DNA of 64,000 nt from a virus (IMGVR_UViG_3300044640_001517:26335-90334); one strand, 5' to 3'. Shown: positions 53,051 through 60,478, counted from the stretch's first letter. Program-made: numbers and translations. The notes: a model not told the origin generated them from the letters alone.

Positions 53051-53497
53051 TTATTCTCCAGCAACCGTAACGTTTGCGTCACCCGCAAAGATTGCAGAGA
53101 GGGTTGCCGCATTCATCAGGCCATCACCCTCAAGATTGTTTGCCGCTTGAAACGAGGCGACAGCTGACTTGGTGAGGTCACCGTACCAGCCATCCTTATC
53201 GCTATACGCATCCGTATATCCAAGCTCATTGAGTCGGCGCTGTACATGGTGAACTGTCAATGACTTCTTTGCGTACATGTTCTTGTATACGCATTTGTCA
53301 AGATAGACAGTATCAGTATCCGCGCTACCAATCACATGCCGCGTTGGCGCTGGTTGTGCGAAGACCTCGAGTACTGGTTCTGGAAGTTCTTGAGATTGGA
53401 CCTCAACTACCGCAGGCTGTGGTACTTCTACCACCTCTGCCGCAGGTGCAGTCTCTGTTACTTGTTCCTGTACTGGCTCTGTGAATTCATCACTCAT
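53051..53497 (-). CDS. Peptidoglycan-binding domain protein
   Basis: A 148-residue protein. The N-terminal ~55 residues are a Glu/Pro/Val-rich linker-like segment; residues about 75-140 form a PG_binding_1 domain (TVHHVQRRLNELGYTDAY, then WYGDLTKSAVASFQAANNLE and GDGLMNAATLSAI). There is no signal peptide or catalytic domain. It lies between terminase and the repeat region, so it may be a virion-associated cell-wall-binding protein or a remnant of an endolysin. No other lysis gene is seen in the window. Confidence 0.82.
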   Translation of the reverse strand: MSDEFTEPVQEQVTETAPAAEVVEVPQPAVVEVQSQELPEPVLEVFAQPAPTRHVIGSADTDTVYLDKCVYKNMYAKKSLTVHHVQRRLNELGYTDAYSDKDGWYGDLTKSAVASFQAANNLEGDGLMNAATLSAIFAGDANVTVAGE

Positions 53498-53531
53498 TAT
53501 TTGTACCTATCCTTTGAAGAGAGTGTCGACG

Positions 53532-54956
53532 TTATCGACCTGGTGTGAATATTCTTGCACCTTTTCCTGATCCACCATTTCCCCCACGCCACGCTGGAAG
53601 ACGCCTACCTGCGTGTGATTTTGCTGTGATTGTCCCTCCAACAAAACCAGGTGGTGGCTTGATGAGTAGCGCCGTAAGTGCATGAACAAGTGCATCGACT
53701 CTGTCAGGCGACTTGCCTTCGCCAGGTATCCATGCGCACATCTGAGATTCAAGATCAGCAAGATAGTTCACATGATGTACGCGATCCTGCTCATACGCAA
53801 GCGTTACAGGTTCAGCGCGTAGCGCCTTACCGTATTTGGAGTGTACCTCAAGAACCTTTACAGATGGATCAATCGCTTGAATTGCGTTGGTTACGAGTGC
53901 GCCACCTTGGTTGACTTCAGCAACAACAGGACATGAATACTTGCGCGCCATTGCAACAACCGCATTTGCCCAAACCTCAGGCGAACCATGAACGGTCGCG
54001 TCCTCAAGAATCCAAGCCTGACGTTTATACAGGTCACGATCGCCTGTCGATGCGCAGACAACAATGCCGCATTCGTCCCTGGGATTCTCAGCGACTGACG
54101 GGTCAACGCCCACGACGCGAAGTTGCGCGCCACCAGGGAATACGTTTTGTCGACTACGTTCGATCAACTCAATCGTCCAGAGTGCGCCTTCAACGTCTGA
54201 GAGCATCTCACCATAAAGTTCTTGTGCAGCCAACCGCGTACCTGCGTACACACCTGTGATCGCCTCAAGGTATGTGCTTGAGAGGTTACCCGCATTGTCA
54301 AGTGTTGAACCGCGTGATATCACAACGCGTCCTGTACGTTGCGCCTCGTTAAGCAGGTTATACAAAACAGGTACGCGCTTAGGTGTCGTGGTCGCGATGA
54401 TCTGTGGTGCTGATCCAAGTCGGGTACCTACGCGTAGGTTGTCCCACGAGGTCATACCTGCCGCGTCAGGTGATTGACGCCACGCCGCGATCTCGTCTGC
54501 CCACGCGTAATGGAATTGAGGACCGCGTAATCCATCAGGTTCGTCAGCGGTAAAGCATGTTGCCGTATTGCCATTCGGCCAGGTTAGTCGACGCTTTGAC
54601 GGTTCGTACAGAGGACGTTCGCTTGGTGGTGATACAGAGATGATTCCTGATTCACCCTCAACGATAACGTCGCGTACGTCAGCCGCTGTACGTGCGACCA
54701 GCGCAAAACGGAGTTGACCCATGTTTGTGACCTTCGCCTTGTCGCGCACCCACTCAGCAGCTGATCGAGTTTTACCAGCACCGCGTCCTGCGAGGAATAA
54801 CCAGATCGCCCAGTCATCTCCAGGCGGAGGTATTTGCTCAGGTCGGGCCCATGACTTCCAGTCCCAAACCAATTGCTCCATGTCGATGCCATCGAGGATT
54901 GCGCGACGTTCTGCATCAGACAGAAGTGCGATCTGCTCCATGACACTTTTACCCAT
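53532..54956 (-). CDS. terL: Terminase large subunit
   Basis: A 474-residue terminase. Walker A is LAGRGAGKT (about residues 55-63), Walker B with catalytic Glu is YAWADEIAAW (Asp154, Glu155), and a TTTPKR coupling motif follows. The RNase H-type nuclease half begins with VVGVDPSVAEN near residue 285 and ends with SPDRVDALVHALTALL. This is the ATP-driven motor and DNA-cutting subunit for packaging. No small terminase subunit is recognisable next to it. Confidence 0.96.
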   Translation of the reverse strand: MGKSVMEQIALLSDAERRAILDGIDMEQLVWDWKSWARPEQIPPPGDDWAIWLFLAGRGAGKTRSAAEWVRDKAKVTNMGQLRFALVARTAADVRDVIVEGESGIISVSPPSERPLYEPSKRRLTWPNGNTATCFTADEPDGLRGPQFHYAWADEIAAWRQSPDAAGMTSWDNLRVGTRLGSAPQIIATTTPKRVPVLYNLLNEAQRTGRVVISRGSTLDNAGNLSSTYLEAITGVYAGTRLAAQELYGEMLSDVEGALWTIELIERSRQNVFPGGAQLRVVGVDPSVAENPRDECGIVVCASTGDRDLYKRQAWILEDATVHGSPEVWANAVVAMARKYSCPVVAEVNQGGALVTNAIQAIDPSVKVLEVHSKYGKALRAEPVTLAYEQDRVHHVNYLADLESQMCAWIPGEGKSPDRVDALVHALTALLIKPPPGFVGGTITAKSHAGRRLPAWRGGNGGSGKGARIFTPGR

Positions 54957-54978
54957 GACTAGATACTACACCGCGTAG

Positions 54979-55764
54979 TTATTCTTTAACCGCGAGCCAC
55001 GCGTTATTGCGTGAGTAATCAGGTAGTGCAGGTGCGAGGAAGCACGCAAGCACATCGTCACTATAGAAACTACGAAGCCGCGTGTATATATCCATGATCG
55101 CGTCAGTCTTGTCACTGCTGAATGTCTCGCGAATACCGCGCTTGATCTCAGGGTACGAACCAAAGGTACCGTATCGATCGATCACGCTGAATCCATTCTT
55201 CTCAAGCTTGTCCTGCAACTCGGTGATTGTGTATTCGCGGATGTGATTATTTGCAGCGCGTCCATTGAACACCGGCGTTGAGATCATCAGGCGACCACCA
55301 GGTGCGAGCAGCGCGTGTATACCGCGTAGGTATTCATCACCGTGAGACTCTGTCATGTGTTCGATCACCTCGAATGAGACAGCCATATCAAATGTTGCAC
55401 CGTACTCTTCAAGAAGTTCAGGCCATTGCGTTACGAAGTTGAACCGCTCCTTCAGCACAAACCTCTGCTCTGTCTTTGTGCCTGTCTTGCGTCGCGCGAT
55501 CGAAGGTATCGTGTTCAGGTCAACTCCAACGTAGAAGTCTGGTCTGCCATCGGCTCCGCGTGGACGATTGAGTGCATGATACAGAGGCGCATCAGCACCG
55601 CAACCAGCCTCAATTACGCGATGTGCCGCGGTGTCACCTTGGTTTATGTATCGTGAGGCCCAACCCCAACGGAAGACATGCGCAAGGTAGTCACGATGTA
55701 TCCGCAATGCAAATGAGGAACTCTTAAGGGCGGTGGTGTCAAACTCTCTCTGGTCATCAGTCAT
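54979..55764 (-). CDS. SAM-dependent methyltransferase
   Basis: A 261-residue class I methyltransferase: motif I VIEAGCGADAPLY (about residues 50-62), VGVDLNTIP after strand 2, AVSFEVIEHM (motif IV region), and LLAPGGRLMISTP. The layout fits small-molecule or sugar methyltransferases (type 11/12) more than DNA methylases, as there is no DPPY or Pro-Cys motif. The substrate is unknown. The ATG lies six bases after a TATATT box, suggesting a leaderless transcript; it is divergent from the gene at 55859. Confidence 0.85.
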   Translation of the reverse strand: MTDDQREFDTTALKSSSFALRIHRDYLAHVFRWGWASRYINQGDTAAHRVIEAGCGADAPLYHALNRPRGADGRPDFYVGVDLNTIPSIARRKTGTKTEQRFVLKERFNFVTQWPELLEEYGATFDMAVSFEVIEHMTESHGDEYLRGIHALLAPGGRLMISTPVFNGRAANNHIREYTITELQDKLEKNGFSVIDRYGTFGSYPEIKRGIRETFSSDKTDAIMDIYTRLRSFYSDDVLACFLAPALPDYSRNNAWLAVKE

Positions 55765-55770
55765 TGCCCT

Positions 55771-55776
55771 AATATA
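55771..55776 (-). promoter_or_regulatory. -10 box of a leaderless-type promoter (methyltransferase)
   Basis: TATATT on the minus strand is followed by exactly six bases (AGGGCA) and the ATG. This is the same six-base spacing seen at several right-arm genes. There is no Shine-Dalgarno sequence. Confidence 0.55.
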
Positions 55777-55805
55777 CCGTGCTTGCGTTGGAGATGGCGA
55801 AACTT

Positions 55806-55825
55806 GGTTCTAGAGAAAATATAAT
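55806..55825 (+). promoter_or_regulatory. Right-arm promoter motif, leadered class
   Basis: TTCTAGAGAAAATATAAT is the common right-arm motif with a perfect TATAAT -10. The leader to the ATG at 55859 contains GAAAGGACGA as Shine-Dalgarno. Confidence 0.7.
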
Positions 55826-55858
55826 TAGTTTGTACATCCAAACATGAAAGGACGAATC

Positions 55859-56059
55859 ATGGCAACAAAGAAAAAGCATACGAAGAATCTCGAGGCGATT
55901 CAAGCACGAATCTCAGTGCTCTCGTACGAGATCGCAGTCCGCAAGGAAGAATTGGCGGAACTCGCAAATCACGTGAGCGACTTCGAACTCTCAGTAAGTA
56001 TGAGCCTCCGCAGCCTCAGTGATGAGTTTGGTATCAAGCCTACCGGCTGGACTATCTAA
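55859..56059 (+). CDS. Small coiled-coil protein, paralogue of 61062-61265
   Basis: A 66-residue protein from the ATG at 55859; an upstream in-frame ATG would bury the AAAGGA ribosome-binding site inside the gene. The core (IQARISVLSYEIAVRKEELA) is a heptad-rich helix. It aligns along its length with the 67-residue protein at 61062-61265 (ARIYELSRKIAEMRDEVEEL), including a shared Trp near the end, so the two are paralogues. A good terminator follows. Function unknown. Confidence 0.72.
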   Translation: MATKKKHTKNLEAIQARISVLSYEIAVRKEELAELANHVSDFELSVSMSLRSLSDEFGIKPTGWTI

Positions 56060-56082
56060 CCTAACAAGATCGTCAGTAAATT

Positions 56083-56107
56083 GGCGGGGCGAAAGCCTCG
56101 CCTTTTT
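56083..56107 (+). terminator. Rho-independent terminator
   Basis: GGCGGGGC-GAAA-GCCTCGCC forms an 8-bp stem (one G-U) with a GAAA tetraloop followed by TTTTT. It ends the plus-strand unit at 55859-56059 and faces the convergent gene at 56126-56692. Confidence 0.88.
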
Positions 56108-56125
56108 GCTGTGTATCGATCCGCG

Positions 56126-56692
56126 TCAGCGTGAGAATTTTTTACGGCACTCCGGTCCGAGTTGGAGTTCACGCGATTTCTGATCTGTGAGCTCTGCGCC
56201 ACATGACCCGCAACAGGAGTGATGCACCCCAAAGATCTTGGCGTATTTGTATGGGTCACGTTCGATGATCGACACGAGGGCCTTGACTGTGGCAGGTGAA
56301 AGCTTTGACCGCGTGAACCCACCCACGGACCCATGTAACTGACGCATGTATAGCGTCCCCATGTATTGCCGCACCTCGAGAAACATCAGGTCACCACTGA
56401 ACTCTTTATCCGCGTCTGTCAGTTCGATCTCATCAACCGGAACGGCGTACTTCGACTTTGGGATGTGGTAGAGCGAGACCTGTAGTGACGGTGACGGCTC
56501 ACGGGACTTGCGTAGTCGGGGCAACATCAGTGCCGCGTGGATCTCACGCGAGGCGCGTTCCTTGTCGAGTATGCCTGCGTCGATCGAGGCGAGCAGATCG
56601 GCCGCGTGCGCCTCATCCATCTCTCTCGTGTTGATCAGGTCTGTTAGGTATGAGACCTGTCGTTCTGTCGCCGGTATCAGTGTTGATGTCAT
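56126..56692 (-). CDS. Zinc-finger DUF6011-like protein
   Basis: A 188-residue protein. The N-terminal helical region (ERQVSYLTDLINTREMD) is a pattern common in actinophages; the middle is beta-rich; the C-terminus has HHSCCGSCGAELTDQKSREL then GPECRKKF, a C-x2-C plus later Cys cluster typical of DUF6011-type metal-binding ends. Function unknown; such proteins are usually early, nonstructural and possibly nucleic-acid-binding. Confidence 0.78.
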   Translation of the reverse strand: MTSTLIPATERQVSYLTDLINTREMDEAHAADLLASIDAGILDKERASREIHAALMLPRLRKSREPSPSLQVSLYHIPKSKYAVPVDEIELTDADKEFSGDLMFLEVRQYMGTLYMRQLHGSVGGFTRSKLSPATVKALVSIIERDPYKYAKIFGVHHSCCGSCGAELTDQKSRELQLGPECRKKFSR

Positions 56693-56779
56693 GCTTCTGC
56701 TCCCTAGGACCTTCTCATTTACTTTGATGCTTGTTTATCCGCGTTTACTATTTGCGATGCACTCGACGCATCTGGATGC

Positions 56780-57055
56780 TTATGGCTTGCTGCTCAGCCA
56801 GATCTGTTGACCTGGATATATCTGTGTCGTTCCATACTCAATGACCAGGTCATCAACCGCGTTACCTATGTTGCCAGTGCAATGTGCGGAGGCGATCTGA
56901 TACAGGTTCTGTCCCTCTTGAATAATCACCGGCGCAGGGTCGCATGTGTACTCGTTCCATAGGTTTTCAAGGTGGTTCCAGTATGAGAAACCAGCAACCG
57001 CGATCAATGATATGAGCGCGATATAGATCTTGTCTGTGCGGGATACTTTCTTCAT
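56780..57055 (-). CDS. Membrane-anchored LysM protein
   Basis: A 91-residue protein from the ATG at 57055, preceded by CAACGACAAAGGACACGAC. A single membrane segment (YIALISLIAVAGFSYW) near the N-terminus is followed by a LysM-like domain (IIQEGQNLYQIASAHCTGN, IYPGQQIWL). The product probably sits in the cytoplasmic membrane with the LysM outside, touching peptidoglycan. Possible roles are superinfection exclusion or lysis support. Confidence 0.75.
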   Translation of the reverse strand: MKKVSRTDKIYIALISLIAVAGFSYWNHLENLWNEYTCDPAPVIIQEGQNLYQIASAHCTGNIGNAVDDLVIEYGTTQIYPGQQIWLSSKP

Positions 57056-57100
57056 GTCGTGTCCTTTGTCGTTGTCCTGTTTAGATCTTACATTCATTGG

Positions 57101-57343
57101 TTATCTCTCCCAACGTTCGGGTGTGACATGGTCCCACGTACCATCCGCGAATCTGAATCCGCAGGTGCAGTCGTATACTCCAGGATTTACCGGCTTTGCA
57201 CATGCCCAACATGAGACCGACCGCAACCTCGATTGAGAGTGCGGACGGTAGCTCATGTCGTGCTTCTTCATGGCGTGGATCATGTGTTCAGTGATCGAGG
57301 GAAATGTCTTCCCGCAGATCATGCACTCATGTTTGCCTGCCAT
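57101..57343 (-). CDS. Small double zinc-finger protein
   Basis: An 80-residue protein from the ATG at 57343 (MAGKHECMICGKTFPS). It starts with a C2H2-like finger (Cys-x2-Cys with two His about 12-17 residues later) and ends with a CxxC...CxC ribbon (SCWACAKPV, DCTCGFRF). It begins two bases after the stop of the next-upstream gene. Small zinc proteins of this sort often bind nucleic acid or host enzymes. Confidence 0.72.
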   Translation of the reverse strand: MAGKHECMICGKTFPSITEHMIHAMKKHDMSYRPHSQSRLRSVSCWACAKPVNPGVYDCTCGFRFADGTWDHVTPERWER

Positions 57344-57345
57344 CG

Positions 57346-57720
57346 TTATCGAGTAGCGCTGTACTTCTTGTAGCGCGCGTCTGCCCACTGACGATACTCA
57401 TCGTCCGCAATCTCGTTCATTACAGTCCACACCTGGCTTGCCGCGTGGTGGAATTCCCATCCGCGTGAATCGGTGAGGCGATCCTTGAAGTTGCCGTAAT
57501 CGATCATTTCGATCTGGGCAGTCATGAACTCCTTGACCTGCTCTGGGGTTGCGTATACGCGGTACTGATAGTCACGTGTTGGGGTGAACTCAATTTCTGA
57601 GTTTGTCATCTCCGCGATAACGATCAGTGATTGGCGATCTCGGGCGCGAACCGCGAGGTGCCCTGGCTTGACCCTGTTATCTACTACGCTTAAAAAACCA
57701 TCTTGTGAGAATACCCACAT
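57346..57720 (-). CDS. Hypothetical right-arm protein (124 aa)
   Basis: A 124-residue protein of unknown family. A beta-rich first part (GFLSVVDNRVKPGHLAVRAR, then YQYRVYATPEQVKEFM) is followed by helices with several Trp residues (GWEFHHAASQVWTVMNEIAD). A GACTCCTTG on the plus strand marks its AAGGAG ribosome-binding site. Its upstream region contains a seven-unit TTAC repeat. Confidence 0.7.
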   Translation of the reverse strand: MWVFSQDGFLSVVDNRVKPGHLAVRARDRQSLIVIAEMTNSEIEFTPTRDYQYRVYATPEQVKEFMTAQIEMIDYGNFKDRLTDSRGWEFHHAASQVWTVMNEIADDEYRQWADARYKKYSATR

Positions 57721-57764
57721 GTTTGACTCCTTGTCATTTTGTCATTGTGCGAATCTCCGTTTGT

Positions 57765-57792
57765 TTACTTACTTACTTACTTACTTACTTAC
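57765..57792. repeat. Tetranucleotide repeat (TTAC)7
   Basis: Seven uninterrupted TTAC units (GTAA on the minus strand) directly overlap the TAA stop of the 60-residue gene and lie about 45 bp before the start of the next gene. Slippage here would change that spacing and possibly expression, not a reading frame. Confidence 0.9.
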
Positions 57793-57971
57793 TCGCCGAG
57801 GGTTACTCCTTCAGGCAGATCCGCGATCGAAACTGGTTCGACCGTGGAGTTACCGTACTCCGAGTTCATCGAAGATACGTACATGTGACGCTGCTTCGGT
57901 GTCACGTAGGCCACGATCTCGTTGCCTTCCGCGTCGACAGTCGTTACTTTGTATGCTTCTGCTTGTTCCAT
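57789..57971 (-). CDS. Small hypothetical protein (60 aa)
   Basis: A 60-residue protein (MEQAEAYKVTTVDAEGNEIV and PVSIADLPEGVTLGE). It looks like a small beta fold with an acidic end. The promoter-like box TATAGT lies about 35 bases upstream and GGAAAGG serves as Shine-Dalgarno. Function unknown. Confidence 0.68.
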   Translation of the reverse strand: MEQAEAYKVTTVDAEGNEIVAYVTPKQRHMYVSSMNSEYGNSTVEPVSIADLPEGVTLGE

Positions 57972-57997
57972 TGGGGGTTACCTTTCCTGCCTGAGTA

Positions 57998-58017
57998 ACT
58001 ATACATTCTTTAGAATG
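57998..58017 (-). promoter_or_regulatory. Promoter-like motif before the 60-aa gene
   Basis: On the minus strand TTCTAAAGAATGTATAGT is a divergent copy of the right-arm motif with TATAGT as -10. The leader to the ATG at 57971 contains GGAAAGG. Confidence 0.55.
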
Positions 58018-58027
58018 GATGTTTCCC

Positions 58028-58195
58028 TTATCTATTAAGGGACAATATTGCCAGTATAAGGCCAAATACCCCGAAACCAGCAACTGGAACTATATCACCC
58101 ACGAACACCGCGGTGGCTAGAGCACAGATGCCCATGACCACCGCGACGACCGTAATCCATACCAGGCTCCGTAATTGGGAGACCCAGTTTGGCAT
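58028..58195 (-). CDS. Small two-span membrane protein (55 aa)
   Basis: The ATG at 58195 overlaps the TGA of the HTH gene (TGATG), giving 55 codons to TAA at 58028. Two hydrophobic stretches (LVWITVVAVVMGICALATAV and VPVAGFGVFGLILAILSL) are separated by a short loop with one Asp. No holin-specific feature is seen, but small size and two spans are compatible with one. Confidence 0.65.
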   Translation of the reverse strand: MPNWVSQLRSLVWITVVAVVMGICALATAVFVGDIVPVAGFGVFGLILAILSLNR

Positions 58196-58533
58196 CAGAC
58201 CTGGGCCTTCTGCTTATCTGGTCGGGTACGACCCTTGAGTCGATCGGAGGCGTTTCGGATCGGGGTTCCGTTTGCCTTCAAGATCGTTCGGATCTTGTTG
58301 TACGTCACGCCATTCGCCGCGGCCACCTCGGCCACTGTGAGACCTGACTGATACTGGTCCGCAATTGTTTGCGCATTCAGTTCGATTGACACGATACTGC
58401 TCCTTCGTTTCGTAGTTTGTTTTTCTGTTTCTTCCATCACCGCAACATCCAGCGCGAGCGCTGCCTGTGACAGTGCGATCCGCGATGCCTCGATCAGCAG
58501 CGCAGCTTCGTTGAGCAACTGGTCGTTACTCAC
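58195..58533 (-). CDS. Small HTH protein
   Basis: A 112-residue protein from a GTG inside the end of the upstream gene (GTGAGTAAC). Helical N-terminus, then an HTH core (GLTVAEVAAANGVTYNKIRT) and a basic tail. The HTH resembles that of the 51623-52162 protein. It is probably a DNA-binding regulator of early genes. Confidence 0.68.
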   Translation of the reverse strand: MSNDQLLNEAALLIEASRIALSQAALALDVAVMEETEKQTTKRRSSIVSIELNAQTIADQYQSGLTVAEVAAANGVTYNKIRTILKANGTPIRNASDRLKGRTRPDKQKAQV

Positions 58534-58666
58534 GATCTTGTTTCTCCTCTGTCAGTGCGTCCAGCTGCTTTCGCAAGCGCATGTTCTCCGCAAACAGTTC
58601 GTCGTTTCTCCGACGCAGATAGTCGATTGTCCATTCTTTTTCAATCTCCGTATTTGTCATTTCCAT
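58526..58666 (-). CDS. Small leucine-zipper-like protein (46 aa)
   Basis: ATG at 58666 (or 58660) to TAA at 58526. The sequence YLRRRNDELFAENMRLRKQL has zipper-like heptads with basic residues. The ATG is eight bases after a TATAGT box (58675-58680) with no Shine-Dalgarno, so it may be leaderless. It overlaps the GTG start of the HTH gene. Confidence 0.6.
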   Translation of the reverse strand: MEMTNTEIEKEWTIDYLRRRNDELFAENMRLRKQLDALTEEKQDRE

Positions 58667-58674
58667 CTACTTTT

Positions 58675-58680
58675 ACTATA
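58675..58680 (-). promoter_or_regulatory. -10 box before the zipper-like gene
   Basis: GGTATAGT on the minus strand, eight bases before the ATG at 58666; it likely drives the 58666-58028 unit. Confidence 0.45.
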
Positions 58681-58710
58681 CCACCCTCGGTGGCAGATCG
58701 CGTGATCTAC

Positions 58711-58842
58711 TTACTTTTTCTTTTCCTTCGGCTGAACGACCCCAAGTAACGGAGTCGGATCCTTTCGCTTACCGCGTTCGGTGTACAGGTTGGCGACAAC
58801 CAGCGCGAGCACCATAACCACCGCAACGATGACGATGGTCAC
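58711..58842 (-). CDS. Small single-span membrane protein (43 aa)
   Basis: A GTG at 58842 overlaps the preceding TGA (GTGA), giving 43 codons. The N-terminus VTIVIVAVVMVLALVVANLY is one membrane segment, followed by a basic Lys/Pro-rich cytoplasmic tail ending KEKKK. Function unknown. Confidence 0.6.
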   Translation of the reverse strand: MTIVIVAVVMVLALVVANLYTERGKRKDPTPLLGVVQPKEKKK

Positions 58843-58997
58843 TTTGTTTGCTCCATCGCGATCACCGCTGTCGAATGCGCCTTGGGGTTTGTGCAGATCG
58901 GAGGCTCCGACGGACGTACGAACAGCGTGACCTTGTTGTCACATTTCGGACACTTCCAGATGCTCTTTGATTTTCCCTTAGGCTCTTGCTCTTCCAT
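58839..58997 (-). CDS. Small zinc-ribbon protein (52 aa)
   Basis: From the ATG at 58997 with AAGGAG upstream; 52 residues. WKCPKCDNKVTLFVRPSEPP followed by ICTN gives a three- or four-ligand zinc ribbon. A TATAGT box at 59032-59037 precedes it. Function unknown, typical of small actinophage ribbons. Confidence 0.68.
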   Translation of the reverse strand: MEEQEPKGKSKSIWKCPKCDNKVTLFVRPSEPPICTNPKAHSTAVIAMEQTK

Positions 58998-59038
58998 GCT
59001 GACTCCTTGACTTACCGCGCTGTTGGTCAATACTATAC

Positions 59039-59308
59039 TCACACCTTCACCGCAAACTGTGTCATCTTCTCCCGACGCTTCTCCCGACGTCGGAGATTTT
59101 TACGTTCGTTGGCAGTCATGCCGCCCCATACACCGAACTCATTATTGTCCATCGCGTAGGTCAAGCACTGGTCGACAACCGGACAGGTTGCGCATACGGC
59201 CTTTGCCTTTCGGACAATTGTCAGGTGATCGTCCTCAAAGAACAGATGGCCCTTGCCTTTACATGCCGCGCTATCAGTCCAACGCATTGTGGTGATGTCT
59301 TGTGTCAT
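59039..59308 (-). CDS. WhiB-like [4Fe-4S] transcription factor
   Basis: An 89-residue WhiB-family protein: four cluster Cys at 16, 39, 42 and 48 (VCATCPVVDQCLTYA), the GVWGGMT beta-turn, and a basic C-terminal tail (ERKNLRRREKRREK). WhiB proteins occur only in Actinobacteria and their phages and bind the primary sigma factor region 4 to alter promoter choice. A phage copy could redirect host RNA polymerase to the numerous small-gene promoters nearby or shut off host genes. Confidence 0.95.
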   Translation of the reverse strand: MTQDITTMRWTDSAACKGKGHLFFEDDHLTIVRKAKAVCATCPVVDQCLTYAMDNNEFGVWGGMTANERKNLRRREKRREKMTQFAVKV

Positions 59309-59320
59309 TCTGTCTCCTTG

Positions 59321-59935
59321 CTATTTCGTTTTGGTTTTTACTTTGTACTGCCGCGCTGACTGCGTCAGTATATGAAACGGTGGACCGGATCCCGGATCGA
59401 GCTTACCTGCGATCTGCAGAGCCTCGCGAACGAGCTTCTGCGTCTCACCCATGTTTAGTTCTCCGATCGTGTCTCCCTGCTTTGCGTGCATCGCAGCAAG
59501 TGCGTAGTCTCCGCCGGAACCGAACGAGTAGATTCCGGTTGTGTCACGCACCCATGCATAGTCAGATCCAATTTCGTAGATCTGTCCATTCACAATTACG
59601 AGCACAACAGAGCCGTGCACCTCCTGCTCCTGCTTCTCACGACCAACGTACCCGTGCTCTTCAAAACATGTCCGCAGTGCCGGTATGAACTTGCTGGTGA
59701 TGAACCGATCAAGTCGGATCCCAGTCAGATCGCCGGCAGACGGAGGTGAGAACGCGTAAGCAAGAATGTTGATTGCGCGAACATCACCGGCTGCTCCGAG
59801 CAGGTAGTTACCATTCTTCATCACCTTTGCTGATCCGCGTCCCAACGTGTACGTCCGGCCTCCATCTTCGGTGACCTTGGAGTCGAATCCAACGACGGCC
59901 CACGAGGGACCCTGCAGTGCGATGATCGTTGTCAT
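59321..59935 (-). CDS. Proteasome beta/HslV-like Ntn hydrolase
   Basis: A 204-residue protein with the 20S proteasome/HslV fold signature. MTTIIALQG provides a Thr directly after the initiator Met as N-terminal nucleophile; VVGFDSKVT has the Asp (Asp18) and SAKVMKNGNYLLGAAGDVRA the Lys37 and AG-turn of the family; a late SFGSGGDYALAAMHAKQ matches the GSG motif. No propeptide is present, as in HslV. Actinobacteria have a Pup-proteasome; a phage homologue might form its own ring, mix with the host complex or block it. No unfoldase gene is in the window. Confidence 0.82.
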   Translation of the reverse strand: MTTIIALQGPSWAVVGFDSKVTEDGGRTYTLGRGSAKVMKNGNYLLGAAGDVRAINILAYAFSPPSAGDLTGIRLDRFITSKFIPALRTCFEEHGYVGREKQEQEVHGSVVLVIVNGQIYEIGSDYAWVRDTTGIYSFGSGGDYALAAMHAKQGDTIGELNMGETQKLVREALQIAGKLDPGSGPPFHILTQSARQYKVKTKTK

Positions 59936-59963
59936 GGTTTACCTACAGTATCAGGTAATAGAT

Positions 59964-60014
59964 CACGCCGGTGGTCGATCCGTATCGCGGTATCGGATTA
60001 TCGACCACGGCGTG
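59964..60014. repeat. Long inverted repeat between two right-arm genes
   Basis: CACGCCGGTGGTCGAT and ATCGACCACGGCGTG pair over 15 bp with a single bulged G, with an inner CCG/CGG stem in the loop. It lies between the membrane protein gene (ends 60032) and the proteasome-like gene (starts 59935) and probably ends or processes the upstream transcript. Confidence 0.65.
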
Positions 60015-60031
60015 AACTCGCATGGAGGCGA

Positions 60032-60277
60032 TCAGTTGTCTTTCTTTTCCCATCCGGCCGGGTGGCGCTTTTTGGAGGCGAACATCTCGATGTCCTGCCG
60101 GCCAGTCTCGACCGTATCCATCAAGTTGATCCACCGAAGGTCGGAGTCGTCCCACTGGAGTGTACCGTAGTAATCACCCATTAGGTCGACGTGGTGCACG
60201 CGCATGTACGCGCCGGTGGCGAGTATCAGAGCCATGAAGGCCTGACTCACCGCAATCAGTGCCAGAAACACTGTCAT
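60032..60277 (-). CDS. Small membrane protein (81 aa)
   Basis: ATG at 60277, coupled to the preceding stop (TGATGA). The N-terminal segment TVFLALIAVSQAFMALILAT is one membrane helix; the rest is polar with many Asp and aromatic residues, ending in a basic KKRHPAGWEKK. The longer open frame upstream of this ATG is inside the 32-residue gene. Function unknown. Confidence 0.68.
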   Translation of the reverse strand: MTVFLALIAVSQAFMALILATGAYMRVHHVDLMGDYYGTLQWDDSDLRWINLMDTVETGRQDIEMFASKKRHPAGWEKKDN

Positions 60278-60375
60278 CACTTTCTCCGCGTAATCGCGAT
60301 ACCGGCGATCAGGAAGGTGGCGATCGCCCACGCTACCGCGGTGATCGAGTTATATAGGTCAATATGAATTTCCAT
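60277..60375 (-). CDS. Very small membrane protein (32 aa)
   Basis: ATG at 60375 with AAGGAG six bases upstream, TGA at 60277. The middle (SITAVAWAIATFLIAGIAIT) is one membrane helix followed by RRK, giving inside-positive topology. Coupled to the next gene, so the two may form a membrane pair. Confidence 0.58.
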   Translation of the reverse strand: MEIHIDLYNSITAVAWAIATFLIAGIAITRRK

Positions 60376-60445
60376 GCTGTCTCCTTGTGTAGTGAGGTGG
60401 GGGCTACTTTACCATGAAGGTCTCCCGCACCCTGTGATCTATATA

Positions 60446-60465
60446 CTACTTTCTTTAGAAAGTAG
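60446..60465. repeat. 20-bp palindrome resembling the promoter motif in both directions
   Basis: CTACTTTCTTTAGAAAGTAG is a perfect palindrome with a 9-bp stem. Each half contains AGAAAGTA, the core of the right-arm promoter motif; on the minus strand TATATA follows it at -10-like distance. It may be an operator or a bidirectional promoter element. Confidence 0.55.
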
Positions 60466-60478
60466 CCCAACCCGGCTG

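Noticed and set aside
53051-53497. Endolysin
   Set aside because: Only the wall-binding domain is present; no amidase, muramidase or peptidase residues are visible.
53532-54956. Intein or intron in terminase or polymerase genes
   Set aside because: Both proteins have family-typical length with continuous motifs, and no splicing or homing-endonuclease motifs were found.
59944-60023. 26-codon minus-strand frame between 60032 and 59935
   Set aside because: It has no Shine-Dalgarno and lies almost wholly within a strong inverted repeat, which explains the sequence better.
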